Source: Zantedeschia hybrid cultivar
Taxonomy: Eukaryota > Streptophyta > Magnoliopsida > Alismatales > Araceae
Assembly: GCA_030544215.1 (NCBI GenBank)
Contig: JARZZO010000008.1
Coordinates: 19,484,614-19,548,613, forward strand
Direction: 5' to 3'
DNA length: 64,000 nucleotides
Part shown: in pieces, positions 12,510 to 23,989 of the stretch
Layout of the letters: each line of letters starts with the position of its first letter
How positions within the stretch are numbered: position 1 is the stretch's first letter
Notes under the pieces: model-generated
Told to the model about the DNA's origin: nothing
The model's input: the letters and a program-made list of their open reading frames with translations, nothing else
Databases searched by the model: none
Made by a program: the position numbers and the translations under genes

Positions 12510-12907
12510 TGTTAGGTTTTTATCTAAATTAGTAGTCCACTTGCGTTTACTGGGCTGGGCTGCACACATACACACCATAAGGCATCCAATTAATAGAATA
12601 AAGTTATTGGGCTTAACCTATTGAGTGCCCATTAAGATCCTGTAATGAGTGGGATCCATTAATAGTTTGAACGGGACTGGTCCCTCCTCTCTATATAAGA
12701 AGCATGTGACTCCCCATTAAGTCATACGCATCAAGAGAGATAAAGAGAGAAAATCAGTGGAGAAAGTGCTAGGATTTACACCGTCTCCTCGTCTGGGGTT
12801 CGTGCGTTTCTGTCCGAGGCTCGCCGCTTGTGGGCATTGACTCCAGCGTCGTCTTTCTCCTTTGTTAGGGATGGCTTCCGCTTCACGTATTCTTAAAATT
12901 CATAACA
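12510..12907 (+). mobile_element. Solo LTR of the copia family found at 22.9-28.6 kb
   Basis: The segment aligns along its full length with the 3' LTR at 28162-28551. Both start TGTTRGGTTTTWATC and share GGGACTGGTCCCTCCTCTCT, GTGACTCCCCATTA and GTTAGGGATGGCTTCC. Both end in CA. No internal retrotransposon sequence adjoins it. The flanks AGCAC (12505-12509) and AGAAC (12908-12912) are a 4/5 target duplication. This fits a solo LTR left by unequal recombination. A TATATAA lies near 12692 in the LTR promoter position. It is more diverged at its ends than the 28 kb LTR. Confidence 0.88.
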
Positions 12908-15840
12908 AGAACTTCATAAGAATTTGTTTATTGCCGAGTGCAGATTTGAATTTGTATTTATAAAAGTACCATTTAATTTTGAGAATCCCAAACTGTCTCT
13001 CCTCCTTAGCCCTTCCTAACTCTCTGCTTTCCGTACGGTTGTTATCCTCCAGATTCTTGTAATATCAGTTTTAATATATTTAGTATTATAAACTTCAAAA
13101 ATATTAATATCAGAGCTAACACTATATTGAAACTTATGGGTAGTTGATTACTGCATTAGTTCATTCTATCAGTGTCAATTTTGACACCACGACTAAGTAC
13201 TAATAGTACAAGTTTGCTCTTTCAATAGCAATTTTAGTATTTATATATTAATTTATTATCATAACGAATTTAACACATGTTTAAACTTGTATTAAAACCA
13301 TGACAATTTAGTTAATTTTTGTAAATATCAAGACACGCATGTTTAAACTTGCATTAAAAGCATGACAATTTAGTTTTTATAAATATCAAGACTTTCACTC
13401 TTTTTATTTCTCTGTCTTTGACTCTTATCTTTTACCTTTGACCATCCTCCACCGCTTTTCTCCTGTATCAATTTCAATATCCATATTATATACTTCAAAG
13501 ATATTACTATCAAATTTAATACTATATTAAGACTAACATTCCAACCGGACAAGACATTATATTTCAACCAAACAAGGGATAAAGTATTGGATAAAAATGT
13601 ATCATTCTATGAGTTATTGCTGTTGTTATTTATTTAAAAAGAGAAATACGTGAATTTCACCTGGGCACGTCGTTACTCTAGCGGCAAATTTTATTTGAGT
13701 AATACTTGCTGCCTCTTATGCAATGCAGCAAAAAAAAATTTCCTTTTTCAAGAGCCTTTTAAGGTTGATGCTACCATGTCTCACATGTTATACTACTAGA
13801 TCTCTGATTAGACAATTCGAAAAAATTTAAAACAATAAATGAGACTCAATTTTTAATGTTTATACTTTTTGGTCATATGATGGGAGATTAATTGTGTGAA
13901 CATGTTGGGTATAGCAGGGCCGGCTTCAAAAAGATTTTAATTTTTTTTATTGCATCCCTTATGGTGTAACTAAGGGTTACTCATTGGATGGTTGCTCCCA
14001 TCTACTTTGACTTGCCGCTCACACTGTCAAGAGCCTCATGGCTTAGCTAAGTTAGATGAGTCTCACCTAAAAGCTCCCCTCTTCTTCATCTTGTAAAAAT
14101 GAAAATTATCAAAAAATTTAAAAATATTCAAATATCCCTTTTAGATTGATTTCTATTTTTTTGAATTTAATTTTCATTATCGAATCAAAAAATTCAACCA
14201 TAGTTGTCTAATCAAGTGCAACCTTTGTTAGAAATCAAAATAAAATCTCAAGAGATGAGGTCAACTTTAAGGATTAATCTAGTGAATTTTCTTATTGACT
14301 AGTTTTTCAATGTTTTTAGATATCATTTTTTATATGTATTCAATCAGACAACTCCGATTGATTTTCAAGATCGAATAAAGAAAATTAAAATTTCAGAGAT
14401 GAAAACAGCCATAAAAAATCTATTTAACTATTTGAAAATTATTGATGAATTTTATTATTATTCTTTTAACATAAAAAGAATAAGATTTTGAGGAGGACCT
14501 CGTTAAATAAGCCCTGAGGCTCATTTGATCCATCCCCAGTATATATATATACATATATAAAGAGAGAGATATAGATGCACCAAGTAAGGCTTTTAACTCT
14601 AATATTGCCCTTGTTTTCCAGACACCACGAAAGCTGGTGGACGAAAAGATGGGAATGAAGGTAAATGGTGCAGCCAAGTGCACTTGCGGACTGGTCTCGG
14701 ACGTTTTGCGTTGGACCGGGTAGTAGAGGAAGCGGAGCTGAACGAGTGGGTTCCAGATCACCTGCACTTAACATGAGGCCAGCGGGGGCCTCCGGTGTGG
14801 CGCCGCAGTTAACTTCTCCGACGCTCAAATCGGTGCCGATACATGGCACTAGGAGTAGATTAAGTAAGTACTAAGTAGGGATTAAGAGGATAGGATAAGG
14901 TCTGTCTTTTAATGGTGTGAACAGTACTTTTAATAGAGAAAAAAGGTTCATTAACTTTCTTTATGACAGTAAATGTTGGACTATTCTCTTGAATGCCTTT
15001 TTTCTTTCTTTTCCTAATGCCTGTCATAAAAGAGTTAATGGGCTGAACTCCCAATTGCCCTAGGCTGAGTAGGACGGTCTCGCCTGGGCTAGTGTTAGTT
15101 GTTGGGCCGGCTCAGGAGGCCCATCTCTCGACACCTCGTCACACTTGAAACACGAACGCATCTGCATATGGAAATTTACGAAAAAGCCCTCAAGCTTGGA
15201 CTAATCCTTTTTAGTGGGGTAAGAAAAATAAGTGAACTTTTCTGTCACCATAGCATTGCTCGCACGTGATTGAGCATCTAAGATTAGAAGACAGATCAGA
15301 TTATGGTGAGATCTTTAATATAGTATCAAGATTTAATTTGTGTTTAGAAGGCTGTCATCTGTGGGGAGAAATGAGGAACCATCCTTTTGGTGGAGGAATT
15401 AACTGCAATTATGACTCTTCTATAGCTCAACTCTCTCACTGTCACGGACACTCGCTCCATTTTCCACATTCTCTCATTTTCTCCTCTCATTCATCTCTCT
15501 TCTCCTCACCATTTCTCTCCAATTTAATGTCAATATTTATTACAAAGAAAGGCGAGAGAAGAAGAAAAAGAAAACCTATTCGCCATCAAAGAGGACTATG
15601 TTGGAGGTATTTCTGTGATCCCAATTATCATTATTTCTTCTCTTTTGTCATTGCTTTTTATCACGGAAAAGAAGTCTTGCGAGAAGACTCTTGGTATATA
15701 TTCCTGGTATTTTCGTGAAAGAGCATTCTTATGTGAAAGTGGTTATTATATTGGAGGTTTCTATCTTGTAAGAGCTGTATATGTGAATTGTAGCTTCCTC
15801 ATCTCAAGCATTTACTGCAGATTTTACTCACCACATATGT
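12908..15840. other. Intergenic region with a short tandem duplication
   Basis: A tandem duplication of about 60-65 bp spans roughly 13270-13392: CATGTTTAAACTTGYATTAA and CATGACAATTTAGTT occur twice in order. A second pair of similar blocks (TCAATATTATA-type, near 13060-13120 and 13465-13530) surrounds it. The open frames at 14420-14874 and 15266-15718 lie on both strands without domains I recognise, and I do not call them genes. Confidence 0.5.
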
Positions 15841-16092
15841 TTATGCAATTATGTTCATGTCTTTATTAGACGAGAATCGAATTGAATTTATTACGGTTAT
15901 TTTTTTATGCATCATTACATGATTATTGTATAAATTAACTGCCACTAATTTCAGCAAAATTGTTAAGATCCTCTTGAATCTTTGTAAATAGTCACCAATG
16001 CATGCTTTCAATTCCTTGTTTGTAGACATCAGCTCTTGCTTGAGTTGATGTGCTTGCGCGTGAAACCTCTTGATGACAAGGAACCTTCCCAA
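15841..16092 (-). pseudogene. Possible Ty1/copia gag fragment
   Basis: The 83-codon frame contains HQLKQELMSTNKELKACIGD and YLQRFKRI. This resembles the UBN2-type gag segment of plant copia elements (Q-L-K...L...K...I-x-x-Y-L-x-R-F-K...). No pol sequence, LTR or continuation is seen on either side, and the C-terminal third is unrelated. It is best read as a short retrotransposon remnant. The match is by pattern only and could be coincidental. Confidence 0.35.
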
Positions 16093-16810
16093 TGGTTCCC
16101 AAACGGCTTAATTTAGCTGTGCTCACGAACATGTCAGCCGAGAGTGTTGTATTAATTTACCCAATTCACCAACAATTCATCAGTCGATTAGCATTAACTG
16201 GACTTCAGATTCACCGTTTCTAGTAAGAGAGAGTGCAGGGAAGCCACCATCCAAATGGCCCATGAGACATGGTGACTGCACAATTTATTAGTAAAACCAT
16301 GCATGCTTAATAGATACCAAAGGTGTAATGTAATGTAATCCAGATATAAACTCAATTAGAGCTGTTGTGAGGCGGTCGCGCGGAAAATTGAGGTCACTTT
16401 CTCAACCTAGTTCTTTCCAACCCATCCAAAGGATGCTAGCTAGGCCATTATACTTCCAATTCGTCGAACCAAAACTCCCCATCCCAAACGAAGAAAAACC
16501 ATTTAACAGTTGGTAAGAGAACGACGCTTTAGTGATCAATCTCTACCGTAATATCCGTAGGTTAATTTATCAAAACGAATTCATCTCCATTCATCTCACT
16601 TGGTAGAGCAAACTAATTAACGTAGAACTAACTAGCGAAACATGCATCTATCGCAACCCACGGTTCGCGGTTCATACGCAAACAAGACAACCTTCCCTGC
16701 ATCCCCATGTACACATCTCCAAGGCACTTGGATATACGTACGAGAAACACCACAGCATGCATGGTTGCCCACAGACCAGTCACAGAGAGGAGTCTCCATT
16801 GACGACGTTC

Positions 16811-17848
16811 TCAGGTAAGAGGCTGCATTTCCAAATTGTTCAAGATGGCCGCCACCTGCACAATAGAAGGCCTACTCTTCCTGCTGTTACCTACACACGC
16901 GGACGCCACTTTAGCCAACCTAAACAATGGCTTCATGTTGGGCGGCGACCCCAGCCTTGGGTCCAAAACTTCTGCAAGCCTGGAAGCCCTGATCAAAGGC
17001 AGCGCCCACTCCACAATGGCGCCCCCTTCGCACCTCCTCCCACTCAACAGCTCTAGCAGGACCACCCCGAACCCGTAGACATCACCAGCCTTGCAGACGC
17101 CTCCCTTCCCCTCTTGCCAGCACTCCCTGTCCAAGTATCCCTCCAGGCCCCTCGTGTCCTCCGGGGCGAGGAAGGAGAGGCCGTAGTCGCAGACCCTCGC
17201 GGAGAAGTCCTCGTCGACCATGATGTTACTGGGCTTGACGCAGCCGTGGACGACGGGGGGCGCCGTCCCCTCGTGCAGGTGCTCGATGCCCCGCGCGGCG
17301 CCAGCCGCTATCCGCAGCCGGAGGGCCCAGTGTAGCAGCGTGGACGGGTAGTACTCCAGCGTGCAATCATGGTGGAGGTAGAAGTCTAAACTCCTCATGC
17401 CCACGAACTCGGAGACGAGGATCCTCTCCCCCGGGGCCTCGGCGTAGCCCAGGACGGGCACCACATTGGGGTGGTAGGCCGAGGAGAGCGACCTGATGCA
17501 GGAGGAGAAGCCGAGGCCGGCGTTGCTCAGCACGAGGTGGGGGTTGATCCGCTTCACTGCCAGGACCTGGCCGCCCGCCGAGACGGCCTTGTAGACGGCG
17601 CCGAGGCGGCCCTCGCCGACGACCCGGCGCGGGCTGAACCAGTCGGTGGCCGCGTCGACGGCACTGAACGTGAAAGACTGGACGTAGGGCCTCGGGGGGG
17701 ATTTCTCCTCGTCTGAGAGCTCCGCCACGCGCCGCCTCCGGCACATGCAGAGGAGAACAAGAGCCATGGCCAGGAGAAGGGCCGAGACCAGGCCCATTAC
17801 GACGTCGATGCCAACCGGGGCGCTTCTTCTGTGGCCTATTGGCCTCAT
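16811..17848 (-). CDS. Short membrane-anchored receptor-like kinase with degenerate HRD motif
   Basis: The frame gives 345 aa from the ATG at 17848. A transmembrane segment lies at residues 16-36 (LVSALLLAMALVLL core), followed by an RRRR stop-transfer cluster and a kinase domain (about 60-340). Seen are the glycine loop GEGRLGAVYK (78-87), the VAIK lysine Lys99, and LLELLSG in helix F. The catalytic loop is HGCVKPSN (201-208) instead of HRDxKxxN, and the DFG is DYG (221-223). There is no extracellular domain. Length and layout resemble the small CRINKLY4-related kinases such as the At3g51990 type. The open frame extends upstream to 18073, but that part lies in a transposon, so the internal Met just before the membrane segment was chosen. 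It has no intron. Loss of the HRD aspartate suggests weak or no phosphotransfer. The role is probably plasma-membrane signalling, partner unknown. Confidence 0.82.
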   Translation of the reverse strand: MRPIGHRRSAPVGIDVVMGLVSALLLAMALVLLCMCRRRRVAELSDEEKSPPRPYVQSFTFSAVDAATDWFSPRRVVGEGRLGAVYKAVSAGGQVLAVKRINPHLVLSNAGLGFSSCIRSLSSAYHPNVVPVLGYAEAPGERILVSEFVGMRSLDFYLHHDCTLEYYPSTLLHWALRLRIAAGAARGIEHLHEGTAPPVVHGCVKPSNIMVDEDFSARVCDYGLSFLAPEDTRGLEGYLDRECWQEGKGGVCKAGDVYGFGVVLLELLSGRRCEGGAIVEWALPLIRASRLAEVLDPRLGSPPNMKPLFRLAKVASACVGNSRKSRPSIVQVAAILNNLEMQPLT

Positions 17849-18003
17849 GCTGGTGAGGTCGCTCGTGGTGGGGAAGAGGAGAGAGCGTTGCTGGCCGGCA
17901 AGGGGGGGCTTGGAATTGCTCCCCCTTAAATTCTGAAATTTTCTATAAAACCGTTCTCCATATCTGGTTTCGCCAACCCTCCGCCCCCTCCCCTTCTCTT
18001 CTA

Positions 18004-18452
18004 GGGAAATACTCGGTTCATACCGGGTGTTAGAGCATACTTTTGGTATGCACCAAGTTTTTTTATTTTTCAAAAATTATATTTTTAAGTCAGGGTTGAG
18101 TTGACCTACAAGTTCTTACAAGGTACCCTCTATTTCAACGTCTCGAGAAAATTTAAAAATTCCAAAACCGATTAAAAGAATAAAAAATATTAAAATAGTA
18201 TTTTATTTTTTAAATTTTTTCTAGACGTCGAAATAAGATGCACTTCTACGGACGCGTAGCTCAGCTCGACCCTGACCTAAGAATATAACTTTTAAAAATA
18301 AAAAAAGCTTAGTGCACAGTGTGCACTGACATTTGGTGTGCACCACACTTCTGCTGCGCACCAAGAAAACATAAGTTTTAAAAAATAAAAAATAAGAAAA
18401 AACTTAGTATATACCAGAAGTGTGCACTAACACCTGGTGTGCGCTAAATATT
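18004..18452. mobile_element. Mutator-type foldback MITE in the kinase promoter
   Basis: The termini are long imperfect inverted repeats. The left end carries ATACCGGGTGTTAGAGCATA then TTTTGGTATGCACCAAG. The right end carries CTTAGTATATACCAGAAGTG then TGCACTAACACCTGGTGTG. A perfect 9 bp TCTCTTCTA flanks both sides (17995-18003 and 18453-18461), the duplication size of Mutator-like elements. An inner palindrome (GGTTGAGTTGACC and AGCTCAGCTCGACC arms) makes most of it fold back. The right side has an extra duplicated terminal block (18330-18400). It ends 156 bp upstream of the kinase ATG. Confidence 0.8.
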
Positions 18453-19920
18453 TCTCTTCTATTAAATTGGCTTCCTGTCCCCTAATTAAGAGTTCAATTA
18501 TAGCACTAAATCAGACTGACCCTTGTTTCTGTTTTTGTTGCAACAACAGTAGAGACCTCTTTTCATTTGGTTTTTCTTCATTGTTACCACCTATAACAAT
18601 CATCTTCCCAGTTTGCTTCTATTTATTTAATTTTCTTCTTTTAAACTTGTTCAACATTAAATTATTGATCAATTGAAAAAGTGTAATTACACATTTGTTC
18701 TCCTAAAAGAATATATCAAAACATATCTTGTTACAAAAATTTTAATTTTTTTTATCACAATCCTATTCACCTTAAGACTAAACCGTGACTTTAAAGATAT
18801 TGATACTCTACCAAGAGATATTAATCTTTATGTACAACTTTTTCCATAAGAGCATGCATGATTGTTATAACAAAATTATTTAGAATATGCTGCTAATTTC
18901 ACATTCCTATTTAGCTTAAGACTTAACTACGATTTTAAAGATATTCTACCATAGGATATTTATCTATATGTAAAACTTTTTCAGGAATTATGAAATTATT
19001 TATAATATTTTGATATCATATATTTGATATTTTAAAGATAAATATATATTTATATTGGTGGGCTGTTAAATATTACGAAACATCATAAAATGCCATAAAA
19101 ATTCACTTTTTCCAATCTTTGAAACATCCTAAATTCTTTTATTGTATTTTTCTCGTTTTGAAGTTCCATCAGGGTTCAAAATTGTATGGAGCTAGTTCTT
19201 GATTATTAGACAAAAACTATAAGAAAGCAAAACTAGGGATTTTAAAAATAGTCCTTTGTAACCAATGATTTTGCTTTCGCTAATTTTAAATCAGTCATTT
19301 CAAAATCATTATTGCACAACATTTTACGTACATGAAACCAAAGGACCCCAAAGTGTATAAGCATACGCATCTTTTGAAATTGTTAATTTCGTAATTTTGA
19401 TTTAAGATAAATAACTCACAACATAAAGTGTTTTGCATGAAATCTTTTAAAACTTGAACATAATGAAAATTTTGCGTATATATGTTGAAACTTCTAATTT
19501 TTACAAGTAAATTCTACAAAATTATTCACACAAAAAAGTTTGTTAGGGGTACATCTAAAAAGTTTTGGACAAATCAATTTTAACACTTATATGTTTATTT
19601 TTGCCCCCTTCCAATATTTTCTAGCTCCGCGACCCTGACCGGCGAAGTTGGAGGACCGCCCTATGTTATGTGTGGTTCGTGTCGTCATGATTCTGCTGGG
19701 AAGAAAACTTGGAAAGGGTTGGTGGAGAGCGGAGAAAAGAAAGCGGTGTGGTTGAACCGCGGGCGTGGAGTCCACCAGAGTTGGGTTGGGATTGTTGGGC
19801 TTCCTGCGTCGGATGGTCTCCCGGGTTGGCCACCATGCATGATGGAATTGAAGACCTCAGACGTTAGCAAATCTAATCGTCAGATCGCGAGAGGTGGGTG
19901 GGATTGTACTTGGTTGCGGG

Positions 19921-20309
19921 TAGGAATATAAATTAGGCAGGGTTGGATGATATTTTGAGTCTGACCTAAATTTAAAATAGTTTAATCTAATTTTAGTCCA
20001 ACTTAAATTTAGTTTAAATTTAACTCAAATTCAGTATCAATTCAATAGTGAGTGGGTTAGATCGGGTTGAATTAGGTTGGCCTTATTTATAAATGATTTA
20101 TTAGAAGTATTTTATTTTTTATATGAATTATTAAAAAAGTCAATAGATTAAAGTGGGTCAACTCATTTTTAACTCAATTTAACTCAAATTTAACTAATAT
20201 CAACTCAAATTTAATCCAACTCAATTTATATAATTAGGTCAACTCAATTTTCTTTAATATGAGATGAGTTGGACTAGACTACGGACTGACCGTCCAATTG
20301 ACACTCCTA
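19921..20309. mobile_element. hAT-type MITE, about 389 bp
   Basis: The left end TAGGAATATAAATTAGGCAG pairs with the right end GTCCAATTGACACTCCTA as an inverted repeat of the TAGGRRTRT type seen in hAT MITEs. The interior is AT-rich with many AACTCAAATTTAA blocks. The flanks (TTGCGGG left, TTGTCGGG right) are similar but not identical, so the target duplication is only probable. Confidence 0.6.
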
Positions 20310-22129
20310 ATTGTCGGGTTCATAGGAAGAGAATTTAGTGTACGCAATATGAGCTCAAAAGCGTGGAAAGATGTCAAGAAGTTTAGTTGGGATGAAATTT
20401 GGAGAAGCTTACAAACTTGTGATTGAAAAATAGAATAAAGATTGCTACACTCGCGGTCGGAAGTGTGAGAAGTATGATTAATTGCCTTCTTCAGCTAAGA
20501 AGGTCCATCCATTCGTTCCACCAATATGGGATACCCAATGGGTTTGGTTTAGGTTGCTTACTCGTTTAGATCCATGATTTGGTGGCATGGATGCTTTGAG
20601 CAGCTTTGCGTGAACGAAGGGAAAAAGGGTATAGAAAGAGGTAGCACTCATATGGCTAGCAGCGGTACGGGTAGGCAAACAGGAACCTAAGTGCATCGGG
20701 GCGAGCCCTAATTCTACGCATTCATCACTTTTTTAAAACTAGAAAAAAGTGCATGTCCAAATGCATATGCATGTTTTGGATAATTAAATTTGAAAAGTCA
20801 TATAAGCTGTTGCATTGATTCATATGATTGTGGAAAAAATAATAGTAATATAATTAAAGATCGTGCAAATAATATGCATGTTGAAACTGAGATACATACA
20901 GAGAGAGCAAGGAAAGTTGAGAAAGAAAAGTGAAGCAGGTGCAATATATAAGTAATGGCTTCTTAAATAATGCTTCGTATCAACTTATTTAAGTAACAAT
21001 ATCACTCCTTAAACAATGATTCGTCGTATAAACTTGTTTAAGTAACAACATCTGATATGTACTGCCCTTACATTTATTACCATATCAAATATTAGACATA
21101 GCTATTTTCGTTGGAATCTAATATTTTGCCTTACATTCATCTCTCACTTTAACAATCCAAAATCATATTAATTGTTACTTGAAGACGTAGGGTGACTAAT
21201 AGAAAAAGGAATAGCCGTGGTTTATCCTAAAAGTCCAACAATTAATTTTGTTGGTAGGTAGATAGAACCTAAGGCGCCGAACATGCTTTTTCAATTTATT
21301 TTACATAATAATATAGTGGAAAATAATAGCCTAGGTATTCTTATTTGGAGTAACCAAAAAATAGAAAACACTAAATAGTCTAGTTGAGTAATACATGTAT
21401 GAACAATGCCATTCAACCATCGGGGTTAGATGGACCGTAAACCTCCTTTTTTAAAGGGAGCCGGTTGGGGGTGTTTTTCTGTATGTTTTTTTATTTTATT
21501 GTTGTTTTTTTCAATTTCTTTTTGAAGCGTCCGATCAAAAGTCTGAAAGTACATTCGAGTTGTTCGGGTCAGTCCCGACCCGAATGTATATTTTTTTTTC
21601 AAAAAAGAAAAAAGACACAAACCTCAATTTACTGTTGGACCCAATCGGACGGTTGCTTTGCATGGCATTGCAATCCAAACGCCATACATTGCAGCAAGTA
21701 TTACTCATAAGGGAATCTCAATCACACTCCGACATGATCTCTGCAGAAGCAGCTACAACCCCTACTCCACTAATTCATTCATGTGCCATATAAAGGAGGC
21801 ATATATGTTTGAGAATAATGGCTTTGCATTAAATGATATAATTACGAACGAAAGGTTGGACAAGCTTCTTAAACACGTTCATGGGCTCAATTTAACAAGT
21901 TTTAAATCTTGTAGCCGGATTTAGAAGTCCCAACGAAACAAATTTGTTGAATGCGTGTCGTGGTGCCATTCTGAGATCAGGTAAGTAGGGCCAGAAGTGT
22001 AAATTTTTAATTTAAGACAAATCAAGCTGGAAATTAAATCACTCAGTTTGATCTAATACTGTCTGATCAAAGATTGGACGTGATAGTCCAGCACTGATAG
22101 TAAGTATCTCTCGTCCTATATCATTATAT

Positions 22130-22540
22130 TAATAAGGATGACTTAATTATATTTAATATATCATTAAAAGGAAGATTAATCAAACCCTCCTTATGAAAAG
22201 GGTGAAAAAATTATCAAGTCTTATTATTTTGTCATATTATTATGTCATTGTATTTAATATATATAGTTTAATACTAATTATAACCTTGAGTAAATAAATG
22301 TGGCATTACTATTGATTATTAATAAAAAATAACTTAATTATATTTAATGTATTATTAAATGGGAAGGATAATCAAATGTTCCTAATAAAAGGGTGGAAAA
22401 TTGCCAAGTACTAGTATTTTGTAATAGTATTCTGTTATCTAATATATGTTTAGATTAATATCAAGCATAAAAGTGAATAAATAAATGATGACATTACTAC
22501 TAAGAAGCATATTTAATGTATCATTAATAAAAAAGGAGGG
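22130..22540. repeat. Diverged tandem duplication, unit about 190 bp
   Basis: GACTTAATTATATTTAATAT with ATTAAAAGGAAG near 22140 recurs as AACTTAATTATATTTAATGT with ATTAAATGGGAAG near 22330. AAAAGGGTGRAAAA follows in both. A partial third unit (CATATTTAATGTATCATTAA) begins near 22507. It is AT-rich and non-coding. Confidence 0.7.
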
Positions 22541-23989
22541 TAGAAGAACCTTTTTTTCATAACTTATCCCAATCACCATCCATGCTTTAGCCAAACGGAA
22601 AACAAGATTAACGTTTTCCTTATCCCTTCCCATGCTAAAGAAGAATAAGAACAAGAATAAATTATACTAGACTGACTTATGCTTAAGCGAGTAGCAAAAG
22701 TAGCCTACACACCAGCGGGAGTAGCATTAGGATTTGGCACAGCAGGGTGGCGAAAGCACGGGCATAGAAGCACAGCAGGAACAAAAGCGCATGACAAAGC
22801 AAGGATGTCGTAGGGATAGCGTTGCAGTGGAATAGCAAGCCAACAGTGACGAGCATAACAGGTGCAAGACTGCTGCGGCAGGAGCAACAACGCATGACGA
22901 GCATGTTGGGTTTTAATCCAATTAGTGGATTTTTTTTTTTATCTTTTAAAATTCACTAATGGTCATTTAATTGATCCATTAAGTTCTGGATCTTTGGTCC
23001 AAATTACTGGGCCCATTGTAAGCCCATTAGTGATCTTTAAAGGATAAAAGATCATATTTTAAATCTGTTTGGATACATCTGCAATTTCTGATAATCTGTT
23101 TGCAATTTAAGTTGTTTCTGCAAATTAAAACGGATATGTTTGCAATTTATGATTGTTCATGCAAACTGCAAAGTAAGTTTACAATTCATGACCTTTCTGT
23201 AAACTGTTCAGGCTATGTTTGCAATTCAGTTTTCTTTCTGCAAACAGAAAAAGGACATATATGTAACAGCATGCTATAAACTTGTTAAGTAGCCATTTTA
23301 ATGTAGTTTTAAGCATGTTTAATGTTGTTTAAGAATCAATAATTATTGCTATAAGTTTAGGAGATAATTCTTGTGATTATTTGTCTTCGTTGCAGTTTTA
23401 ATCATGTATGAATACCTCCATTTAAGATTGTATTAATTATTGTGTTTATGTCCTTTTTGCTCATGTTATGTGTTTATTAATGCTATTATACAGTTTTTTT
23501 TGTGGTAAATTTTGATTTCCAAATGATTAGTTTGACCACCAAAGTGGCACTAATCATGAGGATTGATAAAATCTTACCATATTAAGTTTTAAATAGCATT
23601 ATTGATGAGCATTTAGATATTTGTTATCATTTTAATTGGGGGAGGATGTTTTAGTATTCAAAGTGTGTAAGTAGATCACCAAAGTGACCTTATGCATGGA
23701 GAATAATAAAATATACTCGTTAAGAAATTAAAATGATTTCAAATACTTGTGTTCATGACTTGGTTGTAAATTTAACTTCCAAAGGAGTGTTTATTTTCAT
23801 GTCATGAGCAGGATAAAATAAAATTTATTTACATGGCGATTCTTGAGAGTTATGTACCCAAAGGTACTCTCTCTTGATATCAAAATGTTTATAAGTTTTA
23901 GTTTTATCACTTAAGTTAATTCGGGGAGTTCGTCCATGAAGCTATCGGACGACTTGATAAAGTAGTTCTCTTTATGTTGTTGAATTACT

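Larger units (their letters stand above)
18462..22898. other. Intergenic region with repeats, no supported gene
   Basis: The region is AT-rich. It contains a hAT-type MITE (19921-20309), a two-copy tandem of about 55 bp at about 20957-21053 (CTTATTTAAGTAACAA and CTTGTTTAAGTAACAA) and a larger tandem at 22130-22540. The stretch 22680-22898 is a GC-richer, AGCA-rich segment that was the target site for the copia insertion. It continues after the hAT element at 34838. No frame here has a domain I recognise. Confidence 0.5.

Noticed and set aside
17114..17744. Several frames opposite or offset to the short kinase
   Set aside because: They are low-complexity shadows of the GC-rich kinase exon.
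17849..18073. Upstream Met extension of the kinase
   Set aside because: The first Met at 18073 lies inside the foldback transposon and the extension has no signal peptide or conserved sequence.
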